In this document: in pieces, positions 1-5,651 of the stretch
Layout: each line of letters opens with the position of its first letter
Numbering within the stretch: position 1 is the stretch's first letter
Origin: Paraglaciecola arctica
Lineage (GTDB): Bacteria > Pseudomonadota > Gammaproteobacteria > Enterobacterales > Alteromonadaceae
Length of the DNA stretch: 5,651 nt
Assembly (NCBI GenBank): GCA_003232445.1
Contig: QIJM01000052.1
Span: forward strand, 1 to 5,651
Reading direction: 5' to 3'
Notes under the pieces: model-generated
What the model saw: the letters and a program-made list of their open reading frames with translations, nothing else
Told to the model about the DNA's origin: nothing
The model's database searches: none
Program-made: the position numbers and the translations under genes

Positions 1-915
1 TGACTAATTTAGCCGAACGAGCCGAAACCCTAAATTATCATTGCCCTGAACTAAGTGAACAAAGCGGCATTCATTTCGGTCAAGGTCGTCATCCCGTGGT
101 CGAACATGTGATGAAAACACCTTTTATCGCCAATCCTATTGCGGTCAATCCACACAGACGTATGTTGGTGATCACCGGCCCAAACATGGGTGGTAAATCA
201 ACTTATATGCGCCAAACTGCATTAATCGTGTTAATGGCTTACATCGGCAGTTTTATACCTGCCGAAAACGCACAAATTGGCCCTATTGACCGAATATTCA
301 CCCGTATTGGCGCATCAGATGATTTAGCCTCAGGATTTAGCCTCAGGTCGCTCAACCTTTATGGTAGAAATGACCGAAACCGCTAATATTTTAAATAACG
401 CAACAGCCAATAGCTTAGTGCTGATGGACGAAATTGGCCGTGGCACCAGCACCTACGATGGTTTATCACTGGCCTGGGCATGTGCTCAATACCTCGCTAT
501 CAAACTACAGTCTTATACCTTATTTGCCACTCACTACTTTGAGCTCACCCAACTCGCCGAAGATATGCCTGAACTGGCTAATGTACATCTCGACGCGGTG
601 GAGCACGAAGAAACCATTCGTTTTATGCATGCGGTACAAGAAGGGGCAGCCAACAAAAGCTACGGTTTACAAGTGGCTCAACTAGCAGGTGTTCCCAGAA
701 GTGTTATTCAGCAAGCCAAACGTAAATTAGCAGAGCTAGAAAATCAGCCGGCATCGAACAATCCGCCACCCGCTAGGCAAGAGCAGCAACTCAACCTTCT
801 TAATTCTGCGGATGATTTACGCCTGTGCCTGAAACAAATCAACCCAGACGATTTAACCCCTAAACAGGCGTTAGAATATTTATATCAATTAAAAACTTTG
901 GCAGCAGAGGACTAA
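1..915 (+). pseudogene. mutS: DNA mismatch repair protein MutS, 3' part, frameshifted by a 13-bp duplication
   Basis: MutS is the cytoplasmic mismatch-recognition ATPase that recruits MutL. Reading begins in frame at base 3 (TNLAERAETLNY), and the 5' part of the gene lies outside the window. Visible parts are the ATPase Walker A motif GPNMGGKS (177-200), the block DDLASG (318-335), Walker B LMDE with catalytic Asp-Glu at 427-432, FATHYFE (523-543) with the switch histidine at 532-534, and a C-terminal QLNLL (787-801) that resembles the beta-clamp-binding motif of MutS. The protein ends normally at 913-915. A perfect 13-bp tandem duplication (321-346) shifts the frame by +1 after DDLASG, so translation stops at 384-386 with a short nonsense tail. 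The rest stays open in another frame from RSTFMVEM onward. Walker A and Walker B are thus on separate reading frames, and the product should be inactive. Removing one copy of the repeat restores the family sequence exactly. Identity is certain; whether the break is biological or an artefact cannot be told from one sequence. Confidence 0.93.
321..347 (+). repeat. 13-bp perfect tandem duplication inside mutS
   Basis: The unit GATTTAGCCTCAG occurs twice without a spacer (321-333 and 334-346). The period-13 match extends one base further, to 347. Thirteen is not a multiple of three, so the second copy causes the mutS frameshift. With a single copy the codons read Asp-Asp-Leu-Ala-Ser-Gly-Arg-Ser-Thr-Phe-Met, the invariant MutS block, so the ancestral state had one copy. 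Replication slippage is the likely origin (inference). Confidence 0.95.
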
Positions 916-948
916 CTCAACGCCATATCATTTAAAGAGGAAGGCACT

Positions 949-1335
949 GTGGAATTACCCGCAATTGTGACACTTATAGCGCTACTAGAATATTTGTTTT
1001 TTGCCTTCAAAGTCGGCTTTAGTCGAAAAAAGTATAATGTGATTGCGCCTGCTGTATCTGGCAACCCCATATGGGAAAGGCTGTACCGGGTTCAACAAAA
1101 TACCCTTGAGCAATTAATCGTATTTTTACCTTCGTTATGGATCTTTGCATATTTTACCAGCCCTTTAATCGGGGCCACAATTGGTATTTTATTTCTAATC
1201 GGCCGACCTATTTATTATATCAGTTATGTCAAAGATCCTCGCAGCAGAGCTATTGGTTTTGTAATGGGCTTTTTCGCTAACCTTGCATTAATAGTGGGTG
1301 GTTTAGGTGGAGCACTATATAGCTTATTAGGATAG
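949..1335 (+). CDS. MAPEG-family membrane protein
   Basis: This is a 128-residue, strongly hydrophobic protein with about four membrane helices (roughly residues 3-20, 54-71, 74-90 and 102-127). That matches the size and topology of MAPEG proteins (membrane-associated proteins in eicosanoid and glutathione metabolism, e.g. microsomal glutathione transferase). Supporting motifs are ERLYRVQQNTLEQ at 43-55, matching the family's R-x-x-x-N-x-x-E signature before helix 2, and GRPIYYISYVKDPRSRAIGF at 85-104, matching the family's tyrosine- and arginine-rich stretch. It likely sits in the inner membrane. Glutathione-dependent transferase or peroxidase activity is only a family-based guess. The start is GTG at 949, chosen because an AGAGG/AGGAAGG purine run lies at 936-944 and the next residues match the family N-terminus. 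It follows the mutS stop by 33 nt, so read-through from mutS is likely. The gene is intact. Confidence 0.85.
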   Translation: MELPAIVTLIALLEYLFFAFKVGFSRKKYNVIAPAVSGNPIWERLYRVQQNTLEQLIVFLPSLWIFAYFTSPLIGATIGILFLIGRPIYYISYVKDPRSRAIGFVMGFFANLALIVGGLGGALYSLLG

Positions 1336-1337
1336 GC

Positions 1338-1370
1338 ATAAAATATTCAAAAAATTGAAATATGTTTTAT
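1338..1370 (+). terminator. AT-rich imperfect inverted repeat after the MAPEG gene (possible weak terminator)
   Basis: The arms 1338-1350 and 1355-1370 (ATAAAATATTCAA and TTGAAATATGTTTTAT) are complementary apart from small bulges and enclose an AAAA loop. They start 3 nt after the MAPEG stop codon and are followed by a T-rich stretch (CTTTTATTTC). The stem has almost no G-C pairs, so it would be weak. It could equally be an AT-rich upstream element of the pyrG promoter. Low certainty. Confidence 0.3.
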
Positions 1371-1390
1371 CTTTTATTTCAGATTAAACT

Positions 1391-1419
1391 TTGTCTGAGA
1401 TGGCATTTTTTAGTACAAT
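1391..1419 (+). promoter_or_regulatory. Candidate sigma70 promoter of pyrG-eno
   Basis: A -35 candidate TTGTCT (1391-1396; 4 of 6 consensus bases) is separated by exactly 17 bp from a -10 candidate TACAAT (1414-1419; 5 of 6). The predicted start near 1426 gives a leader of about 97 nt before the pyrG ATG. Directly after the -10 box comes the GC-rich run CTGCGCCG in an otherwise AT-rich spacer. Such a discriminator is typical of promoters of growth genes that are down-regulated by ppGpp/DksA, and that regulation is inference. The upstream flank (1338-1390) is AT-rich, as in UP elements. Confidence 0.5.
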
Positions 1420-1522
1420 ACTGCGCCGTCTGGTAGTGGTTGTTTTTCTTAGCTTTTTAACTAGAAAATTCAAACCAAACTGTACAAAGCCTATTCAATT
1501 CAAACGCCTTATTAGGGTTCTC

Positions 1523-3154
1523 ATGACAAATTATATTTTCGTCACAGGTGGTGTGGTTTCATCACTTGGAAAAGGTATTGCTGCAGCCTCGCTTGCCGCA
1601 ATTCTAGAAGCTAGGGGCTTAAACGTCACCCTGCTCAAGCTTGACCCTTATATCAACGTTGACCCAGGCACTATGAGCCCAATTCAGCACGGTGAAGTGT
1701 TTGTCACCGATGATGGTGCCGAAACAGATTTAGACTTAGGTCACTACGAACGTTTTATTCGTACCCGTATGACCAAACGTAATAACTTCACCACTGGCCG
1801 AGTATACGAAGAAGTGCTCAAGCGAGAGCGCCGTGGTGATTATTTAGGTGCCACCATTCAGGTTATTCCGCATATCACTAACGAAATTAAGCGCCGGATC
1901 GTTGCTGGCGCAGAAGGTGTAGATATAGCCATAGTAGAAATCGGCGGTACTGTGGGTGACATTGAGTCACAACCTTTTATTGAAGCTATCAGGCAATTAG
2001 GCGTTGAAGTAGGCCGTAACCGTGCGATGTTTATGCATCTAACATTAGTGCCTTATTTGGCCGTATCACGCGAGGTAAAAACCAAACCAACCCAGCACTC
2101 AGTCAAAGAATTACGCTCTGTGGGTGTACAACCGGATATTTTAGTCTGTCGCTCTGAAGTGCCTTTACCGTCTAATGAACGACAAAAGATAGCGTTGTTT
2201 ACCAATGTAATAGATAAAGCCGTTATTTCTTTGCGGGATGCGGACAGCATATACAAAATTCCAGCCATGTTAAAAGCCCAAGGTATGGACGAATTAGTCG
2301 TCGAACGTTTTGGTTTAGACTGCCCAGAAGCCGATCTGACTGAATGGGAACAAGTACTTTTCGCAGAATCGAACCCTACAGGCGAAGTCACAATCGGTAT
2401 GGTAGGTAAATATGTTGAACTGCCAGATGCATATAAATCCGTTAACGAAGCCCTAAAACATGCTGGCTTAAAAAATCGTTTGACTGTGAATATTAAATAC
2501 ATTGACTCACAAGATATCGAGAGCAAAGGCGAGCAAGTATTACAAGGCCTTGACGCCATCTTGGTGCCAGGAGGCTTCGGTGAGCGTGGTATCGAAGGCA
2601 AAATCGCTGCCGCCAAATACGCTCGTGAAAATCAGGTGCCTTATTTGGGTATTTGTTTAGGTATGCAAGTGGCCATAATTGAGTATGCGCGCAATGTAGC
2701 GGGCATGGAAAACGCCAACAGCACAGAGTTCGATCCTGAATCGCCCTTCCCTGTTGTAGGGTTAATTACCGAATGGCTTGATGCCGCAGGTGCCAAAGAA
2801 TCTCGCAGCGAAAGTTCGGATTTAGGCGGCACTATGCGTTTGGGCAGTCAATTATGCCACTTAATACCGGGCAGCAAAGTGCATGAAATGTATGGCTCAA
2901 GTGAAATATACGAGCGCCACAGACACAGATACGAAGTGAACAATAATTTAAGGGACAAAATCGAAGCGGCTGGATTAAAAGTCACCGGGCTTTCTACCGA
3001 TAAACATTTAGTTGAGGTGATTGAAATTGCCGATCACCCTTGGTTTGTAGCGGGGCAATTTCACCCTGAATTCCACTCGACCCCTCGTGACGGCCATCCC
3101 CTTTTTACTGGATTTGTAAAAGCCGCAGGCGAATATTTTAAAAATCACAATTAA
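1523..3154 (+). CDS. pyrG: CTP synthase (glutamine-hydrolysing)
   Basis: The enzyme converts UTP to CTP with ATP and glutamine-derived ammonia, the last step of pyrimidine nucleotide synthesis, and works as a cytoplasmic tetramer. The 543-residue product has the usual two parts. The N-terminal synthetase domain shows the P-loop GGVVSSLGKG (9-18), KLDPYINVDPGTMSP (39-53), DLDLGHYERF (69-78) and EIGGTVGDIES (139-149). The C-terminal class I glutamine amidotransferase shows the nucleophile Cys378 in GICLGMQ and the His514/Glu516 pair in the HPEF motif. Length and residue positions agree with the E. coli enzyme (545 residues) to within one or two. The start is ATG 1523 (MTNYIFVTGG), because the family begins there. 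It has an AGGG at 1514-1517 five bases upstream. The frame stays open further upstream to a TTG at 1391, but that 44-residue extension is unlike the family and overlaps the promoter candidate. The gene ends in tandem TAA TAA codons and is intact. Confidence 0.98.
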   Translation: MTNYIFVTGGVVSSLGKGIAAASLAAILEARGLNVTLLKLDPYINVDPGTMSPIQHGEVFVTDDGAETDLDLGHYERFIRTRMTKRNNFTTGRVYEEVLKRERRGDYLGATIQVIPHITNEIKRRIVAGAEGVDIAIVEIGGTVGDIESQPFIEAIRQLGVEVGRNRAMFMHLTLVPYLAVSREVKTKPTQHSVKELRSVGVQPDILVCRSEVPLPSNERQKIALFTNVIDKAVISLRDADSIYKIPAMLKAQGMDELVVERFGLDCPEADLTEWEQVLFAESNPTGEVTIGMVGKYVELPDAYKSVNEALKHAGLKNRLTVNIKYIDSQDIESKGEQVLQGLDAILVPGGFGERGIEGKIAAAKYARENQVPYLGICLGMQVAIIEYARNVAGMENANSTEFDPESPFPVVGLITEWLDAAGAKESRSESSDLGGTMRLGSQLCHLIPGSKVHEMYGSSEIYERHRHRYEVNNNLRDKIEAAGLKVTGLSTDKHLVEVIEIADHPWFVAGQFHPEFHSTPRDGHPLFTGFVKAAGEYFKNHN

Positions 3155-3156
3155 TA

Positions 3157-3162
3157 AGAAGG
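3157..3162 (+). promoter_or_regulatory. Ribosome binding site of eno
   Basis: AGAAGG lies 8 nt before the eno ATG and begins just inside the second of the tandem pyrG stop codons. The gap between the two genes is only 16 nt and has no room for a promoter or terminator, which supports co-transcription with independent ribosome loading. Confidence 0.7.
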
Positions 3163-3170
3163 CAACAACA

Positions 3171-4463
3171 ATGTCAAAGATCAGCAAAATTATCGCTCGT
3201 GAAATCATGGACTCACGAGGCAACCCTACTGTAGAAGCAGATGTCTATTTAGAATCCGGCGCGATGGGCAGAGCAGCTGCACCTTCAGGTGCGTCAACTG
3301 GTTCACGTGAAGCATTAGAATTACGTGATGGCGACAAAAGCCGGTATTTAGGAAAAGGGGTATTAAAAGCCGTTGCTGCAATCAACAACGATATTCAAGC
3401 GGCTCTGTTAGGCAAAGACGCCGCTGAACAAGCAGCCCTTGATAAAATCATGATTGATTTAGACGGCACCGAAAACAAAGAAAAATTTGGTGCGAATGCT
3501 ATTTTGGCGGTATCACTAGCAGCAGCTAAAGCCGCCGCTATCCATAAAAACATCCCACTTTATCAACATATCTCAGAGCTAAACGGCACACCTGGCGTAT
3601 ACAGCATGCCAGTACCTATGATGAACATCATCAATGGCGGCGAACATGCCGATAATAACGTTGATATTCAAGAATTTATGGTTCAGCCAGTAGGCGCAAC
3701 GAGTTTTAAAGAAGCCTTACGTACCGGTGCTGAAATTTTTCATTCACTGAAAAAAGTATTGAATGAAAAAGGCTTAAATACCGCTGTAGGTGACGAAGGT
3801 GGTTTTGCGCCAAATCTTGATTCTAACGAAGAAGCCTTGACGGTTATCATCGAAGCCGTTGAAAAAGCCGGTTATGTGATGGACAAAGACGTGACCTTGG
3901 CGATGGATTGTGCAGCTTCAGAATTCTATGTAAATGGTAAGTACGATCTTAAAGGCGAGGGTAAAGTTTTTGATTCTGAAGGTTTTGGTGATTTCCTAGC
4001 CGACCTATCTAGAAAGTACCCTATCATCTCTATCGAAGATGGCCTTGACGAAAGTGACTGGGATGGTTGGGCAAGTTTAACCAAAAAAATTGGCGACAGC
4101 GTGCAATTGGTAGGTGATGATTTGTTTGTAACCAACACCAAAATCCTTAAGCGTGGCATCGACAACGGTATCGGCAACTCAATCTTGATCAAGTTTAACC
4201 AGATTGGCACATTGACCGAAACCCTAGAAGCCATTCGTATGGCGCAAGCAGCTGGTTTCACCGTGGTTATCTCTCACCGTAGTGGTGAAACTGAAGATGC
4301 CACCATTGCTGATTTGGCAGTGGGTACAGCGGCAGGTCAAATCAAAACTGGCTCACTATGTCGTTCAGATCGCGTCGCTAAATACAATCAACTGTTACGT
4401 ATCGAACAAGAGTTAGGCGCAAACGTAAGTTATAACGGTCGTAAAGAAATTAAAGGTCAGTAA
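3171..4463 (+). CDS. eno: Enolase (phosphopyruvate hydratase)
   Basis: Enolase interconverts 2-phosphoglycerate and phosphoenolpyruvate in glycolysis and gluconeogenesis. In many gammaproteobacteria it is also a component of the RNase E degradosome. The 430-residue product matches the family length (E. coli 432). The N-terminal domain has the mobile catalytic loop SGASTGSRE (39-47). In the C-terminal barrel, the acid/base residues are Glu209 in GDEGGFAPN and Lys341 in LIKFNQIG. The Mg2+ ligands are Asp246 (AMDCAASE), Glu289 (SIEDGLDESDW) and Asp316 (VGDDLFVTN). The substrate-binding SHRSGETED is at 368-376. All expected catalytic residues are present, so the enzyme should be active. The start ATG is fixed by AGAAGG 8 nt upstream and by the family N-terminus (SKISKIIAREIMDSRGNPT). 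It follows pyrG by 16 nt in the same transcript and is closed by an intrinsic terminator. ftsB, its usual downstream neighbour in Enterobacteria, is not present. Confidence 0.98.
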   Translation: MSKISKIIAREIMDSRGNPTVEADVYLESGAMGRAAAPSGASTGSREALELRDGDKSRYLGKGVLKAVAAINNDIQAALLGKDAAEQAALDKIMIDLDGTENKEKFGANAILAVSLAAAKAAAIHKNIPLYQHISELNGTPGVYSMPVPMMNIINGGEHADNNVDIQEFMVQPVGATSFKEALRTGAEIFHSLKKVLNEKGLNTAVGDEGGFAPNLDSNEEALTVIIEAVEKAGYVMDKDVTLAMDCAASEFYVNGKYDLKGEGKVFDSEGFGDFLADLSRKYPIISIEDGLDESDWDGWASLTKKIGDSVQLVGDDLFVTNTKILKRGIDNGIGNSILIKFNQIGTLTETLEAIRMAQAAGFTVVISHRSGETEDATIADLAVGTAAGQIKTGSLCRSDRVAKYNQLLRIEQELGANVSYNGRKEIKGQ

Positions 4464-4528
4464 TCCGTTTAATCGTTGATAATTGAATATGTAGTGAATA
4501 AAACTGCAAATTCAGTGATATAGAGTAT

Positions 4529-4563
4529 AAAATGGTCAGCTAACGCTGGCCATTTTAGTTTTT
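4529..4563 (+). terminator. Intrinsic (Rho-independent) terminator after eno
   Basis: A 12-bp stem (arms 4529-4540 AAAATGGTCAGC and 4545-4556 GCTGGCCATTTT, one G-U pair) closes a TAAC loop. It is followed by AGTTTTT. It lies 65 nt after the eno stop and ends the pyrG-eno transcript. The A-tract at the 5' side of the stem gives a T-tract on the opposite strand as well, so it could act in both directions. Confidence 0.92.
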
Positions 4564-4611
4564 AAGCACTTTAATTGGCTCTTTATATTAGAAACTTTAC
4601 CCAAATTAAAC

Positions 4612-5094
4612 ATGCAGATCCCCCACTCTCAACAGGTAGACATTTTTTCTGACGATCAACGTCAGTTGCATTATGCTGAATTGTGTAATGCCCTGTATGA
4701 ACGAGAACTCGCCAGTTTATCCCAACAAAAAATCAGTAATACCAGCCTGTTACAACGCAAAATAGCAGGGCTTAGGCATCATGTAAAACGCGCCGCTTAC
4801 AGCCTGTTGCAACACCAATCGCCATTACAAGTCGATGTACACAATGCCAGTTGGCAAGCTAAACAGGCAGCTAAATGTATGGCAAACAACTATGTTGCAC
4901 AGAAAACCCAACAGTGGTTTTCTAGCAATATTCAGATTGGTTGTAGTATTGCTGTTCACGTTAAACAGCTTACCTGCGAACACATAGAGCTAGACTCAAT
5001 AGACAAAATCGAACTAAGCAGTCATCGTGTACATACCAATAAATTTGGCTGGTTCAACATTGATGGCGAATTTGCCGAAGATAATCACAGCTAA
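4612..5094 (+). CDS. Unrecognised 160-residue protein
   Basis: I do not recognise this protein. It is soluble-looking: no signal peptide and no membrane segment. The N-terminal two thirds are rich in Gln, His and Lys/Arg and look helical (e.g. LLQRKIAGLRHHVKRAAYSL at about 46-65). The last third looks like beta strands and ends in a polar tail after the aromatic-rich VHTNKFGWFNIDGEF. Five cysteines are scattered, with no zinc-finger spacing. The start is ATG 4612, the only good in-frame ATG before residue 89. No Shine-Dalgarno sequence precedes it (CCAAATTAAAC), so translation may be weak or the start wrong. A TATATT (4584-4589) could be a -10 box for its own promoter, but no convincing -35 is seen. 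It lies behind the eno terminator and is therefore probably a separate transcription unit. Codon use resembles the neighbours and the long open frame supports a real gene. Confidence 0.65.
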   Translation: MQIPHSQQVDIFSDDQRQLHYAELCNALYERELASLSQQKISNTSLLQRKIAGLRHHVKRAAYSLLQHQSPLQVDVHNASWQAKQAAKCMANNYVAQKTQQWFSSNIQIGCSIAVHVKQLTCEHIELDSIDKIELSSHRVHTNKFGWFNIDGEFAEDNHS

Positions 5095-5168
5095 ACCTAA
5101 GGTTACTCAAACCCACAAAAGCCATTTTAACAGCTGCATGCTGTGGTCATAAGTGGGATCACAAAGGC

Positions 5169-5217
5169 AAAGGTCAACAACGCGCACTCTCACTGCGTGA
5201 GTTGCTGTTGTCCCTTT
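5169..5217. other. Interrupted stem-loop of about 49 nt
   Basis: Outer arms AAAGG (5169-5173) and CCTTT (5213-5217) and inner arms CAACA (5175-5179) and TGTTG (5206-5210) are complementary in register. A further hairpin CTCAC/GTGAG (5189-5193, 5197-5201) can form at the tip. No T-tract follows on either side, so it is not a typical intrinsic terminator. It could be a structured RNA element, a decayed repetitive palindrome, or chance. Confidence 0.35.
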
Positions 5218-5341
5218 CTATAAACTGGGATACTTTTCGTTAACCCACCTTTGTTCCAGTACAAAGCAAAACGTGAAATGTTGTGAATTTCAGCTAAATC
5301 ACAAAACCCACAACTACACCTTTATATAGATACAACATTAA

Positions 5342-5488
5342 AAAATATCGGGGGCAGAATTTTATATCGTCGGTCATTCTTCTCGAATTTTTATTGTAGA
5401 GCCAACTGCGGACCGTTATGGGATCATACAAAGCGGTGCATTAAAATCAATCACAGCTACTCAAAAATTTAACGGCTTTGTCGTTTAA
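5342..5488 (+). pseudogene. Possible remnant of a coding sequence, no start codon
   Basis: A 48-codon open stretch ends at TAA 5486-5488. Its translation has a protein-like composition (GAEFYIVGHSSRIFIVEP, then TADRYGIIQSGALKSI). It has no ATG, GTG or TTG start in frame and no ribosome binding site, and the frame is closed just upstream by TAA at 5339-5341. I do not recognise a family. It may be the worn tail of a lost gene or a chance open frame. Confidence 0.2.
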
Positions 5489-5651
5489 CAAACGTACCAT
5501 GTATTTTTCTCTTAACCAAAAAATTAACTTCATAGAAAATAGTCTTATCCAATATGAAATAATGCTGAAGTATCATTCGATTCTTTCCATGTTCGTGGTT
5601 ACATTCCTGAACACTTGATCAATGCGCTACATGTTGTCGTAGAATTGCTTA

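Larger units (their letters stand above)
5095..5651. other. 557-bp stretch without a supportable gene
   Basis: I see no gene with a start codon, ribosome binding site and convincing protein here. It contains a small perfect hairpin at 5130-5144 (ACAGC, TGCAT loop, GCTGT) 36 nt after the preceding stop, the larger stem-loop at 5169-5217, and a short hairpin at 5249-5266 (CTTTGT/ACAAAG). Open stretches without usable starts lie at 5085-5240, 5342-5485 and 5558-5651, and a 39-codon ATG frame without a ribosome binding site at 5499-5618. The composition is more AT-rich towards the 3' end. No tRNA, IS end or CRISPR repeat was seen. It is either a long spacer or contains decayed coding sequence. 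Confidence 0.55.

Noticed and set aside
321..386. Programmed ribosomal frameshift in mutS
   Set aside because: MutS is not known to use recoding, no slippery heptamer is seen, and an exact 13-bp duplication explains the shift fully.
1458..1480. Possible attenuator hairpin in the pyrG leader (TTTTCTTAG / CTAGAAAA)
   Set aside because: Short A-T stem with a bulge and no following T-tract; too weak to call.
1391..1522. In-frame 44-residue hydrophobic N-terminal extension of CTP synthase from a TTG codon
   Set aside because: CTP synthases begin at MTNYIF; the extension is unlike the family, needs a rare start, and overlaps the promoter candidate.
2053..2616. 187-codon open frame antisense to pyrG
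   Set aside because: Shadow of the pyrG coding strand; the translation is Ser/Pro-rich without domains, and pyrG is certain.
3926..4261. 111-codon open frame antisense to eno
   Set aside because: Lies fully within the eno coding sequence in the opposite strand and shows no family features.
5085..5240. 52-codon open stretch overlapping the end of the unknown gene
   Set aside because: No start codon near its 5' end, no ribosome binding site, and it runs through the hairpin region; length is compatible with chance.
5154..5435. Similar strings TGGGATCA-CAAAGG (5154) and TGGGATCATACAAAGCGG (5419)
   Set aside because: Short, imperfect and only two copies; not enough to claim a repeat family.
5499..5618. 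39-codon ATG frame encoding a Phe/Ile-rich peptide
   Set aside because: No ribosome binding site and composition as expected from AT-rich non-coding DNA.

Overview
The window reads as chromosomal DNA of a gammaproteobacterium. The best guess is a marine Alteromonadales member (Alteromonas/Glaciecola/Paraglaciecola-like). The basis is the close match of the MutS, CTP synthase and enolase translations to the enterobacterial proteins as I remember them, together with a moderately AT-rich base composition. The genus is inference; no search was possible. All recognised genes lie on the + strand.

Layout. (1) 1-915: the 3' part of mutS (DNA mismatch repair ATPase), entering from outside the window. 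It is broken by a perfect 13-bp tandem duplication at 321-346, which shifts the frame inside the conserved DDLASG-RSTFMVEM block, between Walker A and Walker B. (2) 949-1335: a small four-helix membrane protein of the MAPEG family, 33 nt after mutS. (3) 1336-1522: a spacer with an AT-rich imperfect hairpin and a good sigma70-type promoter candidate followed by a GC-rich discriminator. (4) 1523-3154: pyrG (CTP synthase), full length, and after 16 nt (5) 3171-4463: eno (enolase), full length. These two form an apparent operon closed by a strong intrinsic terminator at 4529-4563. (6) 4612-5094: a 160-residue protein I do not recognise. (7) 5095-5651: 557 bp with no gene I can support. It holds two hairpins and a few short open stretches without a start or ribosome binding site, one of which runs off the window end.

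The pyrG-eno pair is the classic gammaproteobacterial housekeeping pair (CTP supply and glycolysis). Its usual neighbours in Enterobacteria, mazG upstream and ftsB-ispD downstream, are not seen; mutS-MAPEG sits upstream instead. The most interesting observation is the mutS duplication. Deleting one 13-bp copy restores the canonical reading frame exactly. The lesion therefore looks recent and could in principle revert, giving a mutator phenotype if it is real rather than an assembly or sequencing artefact. I see no sign of a new multi-gene system, CRISPR array, insertion sequence or RNA gene.
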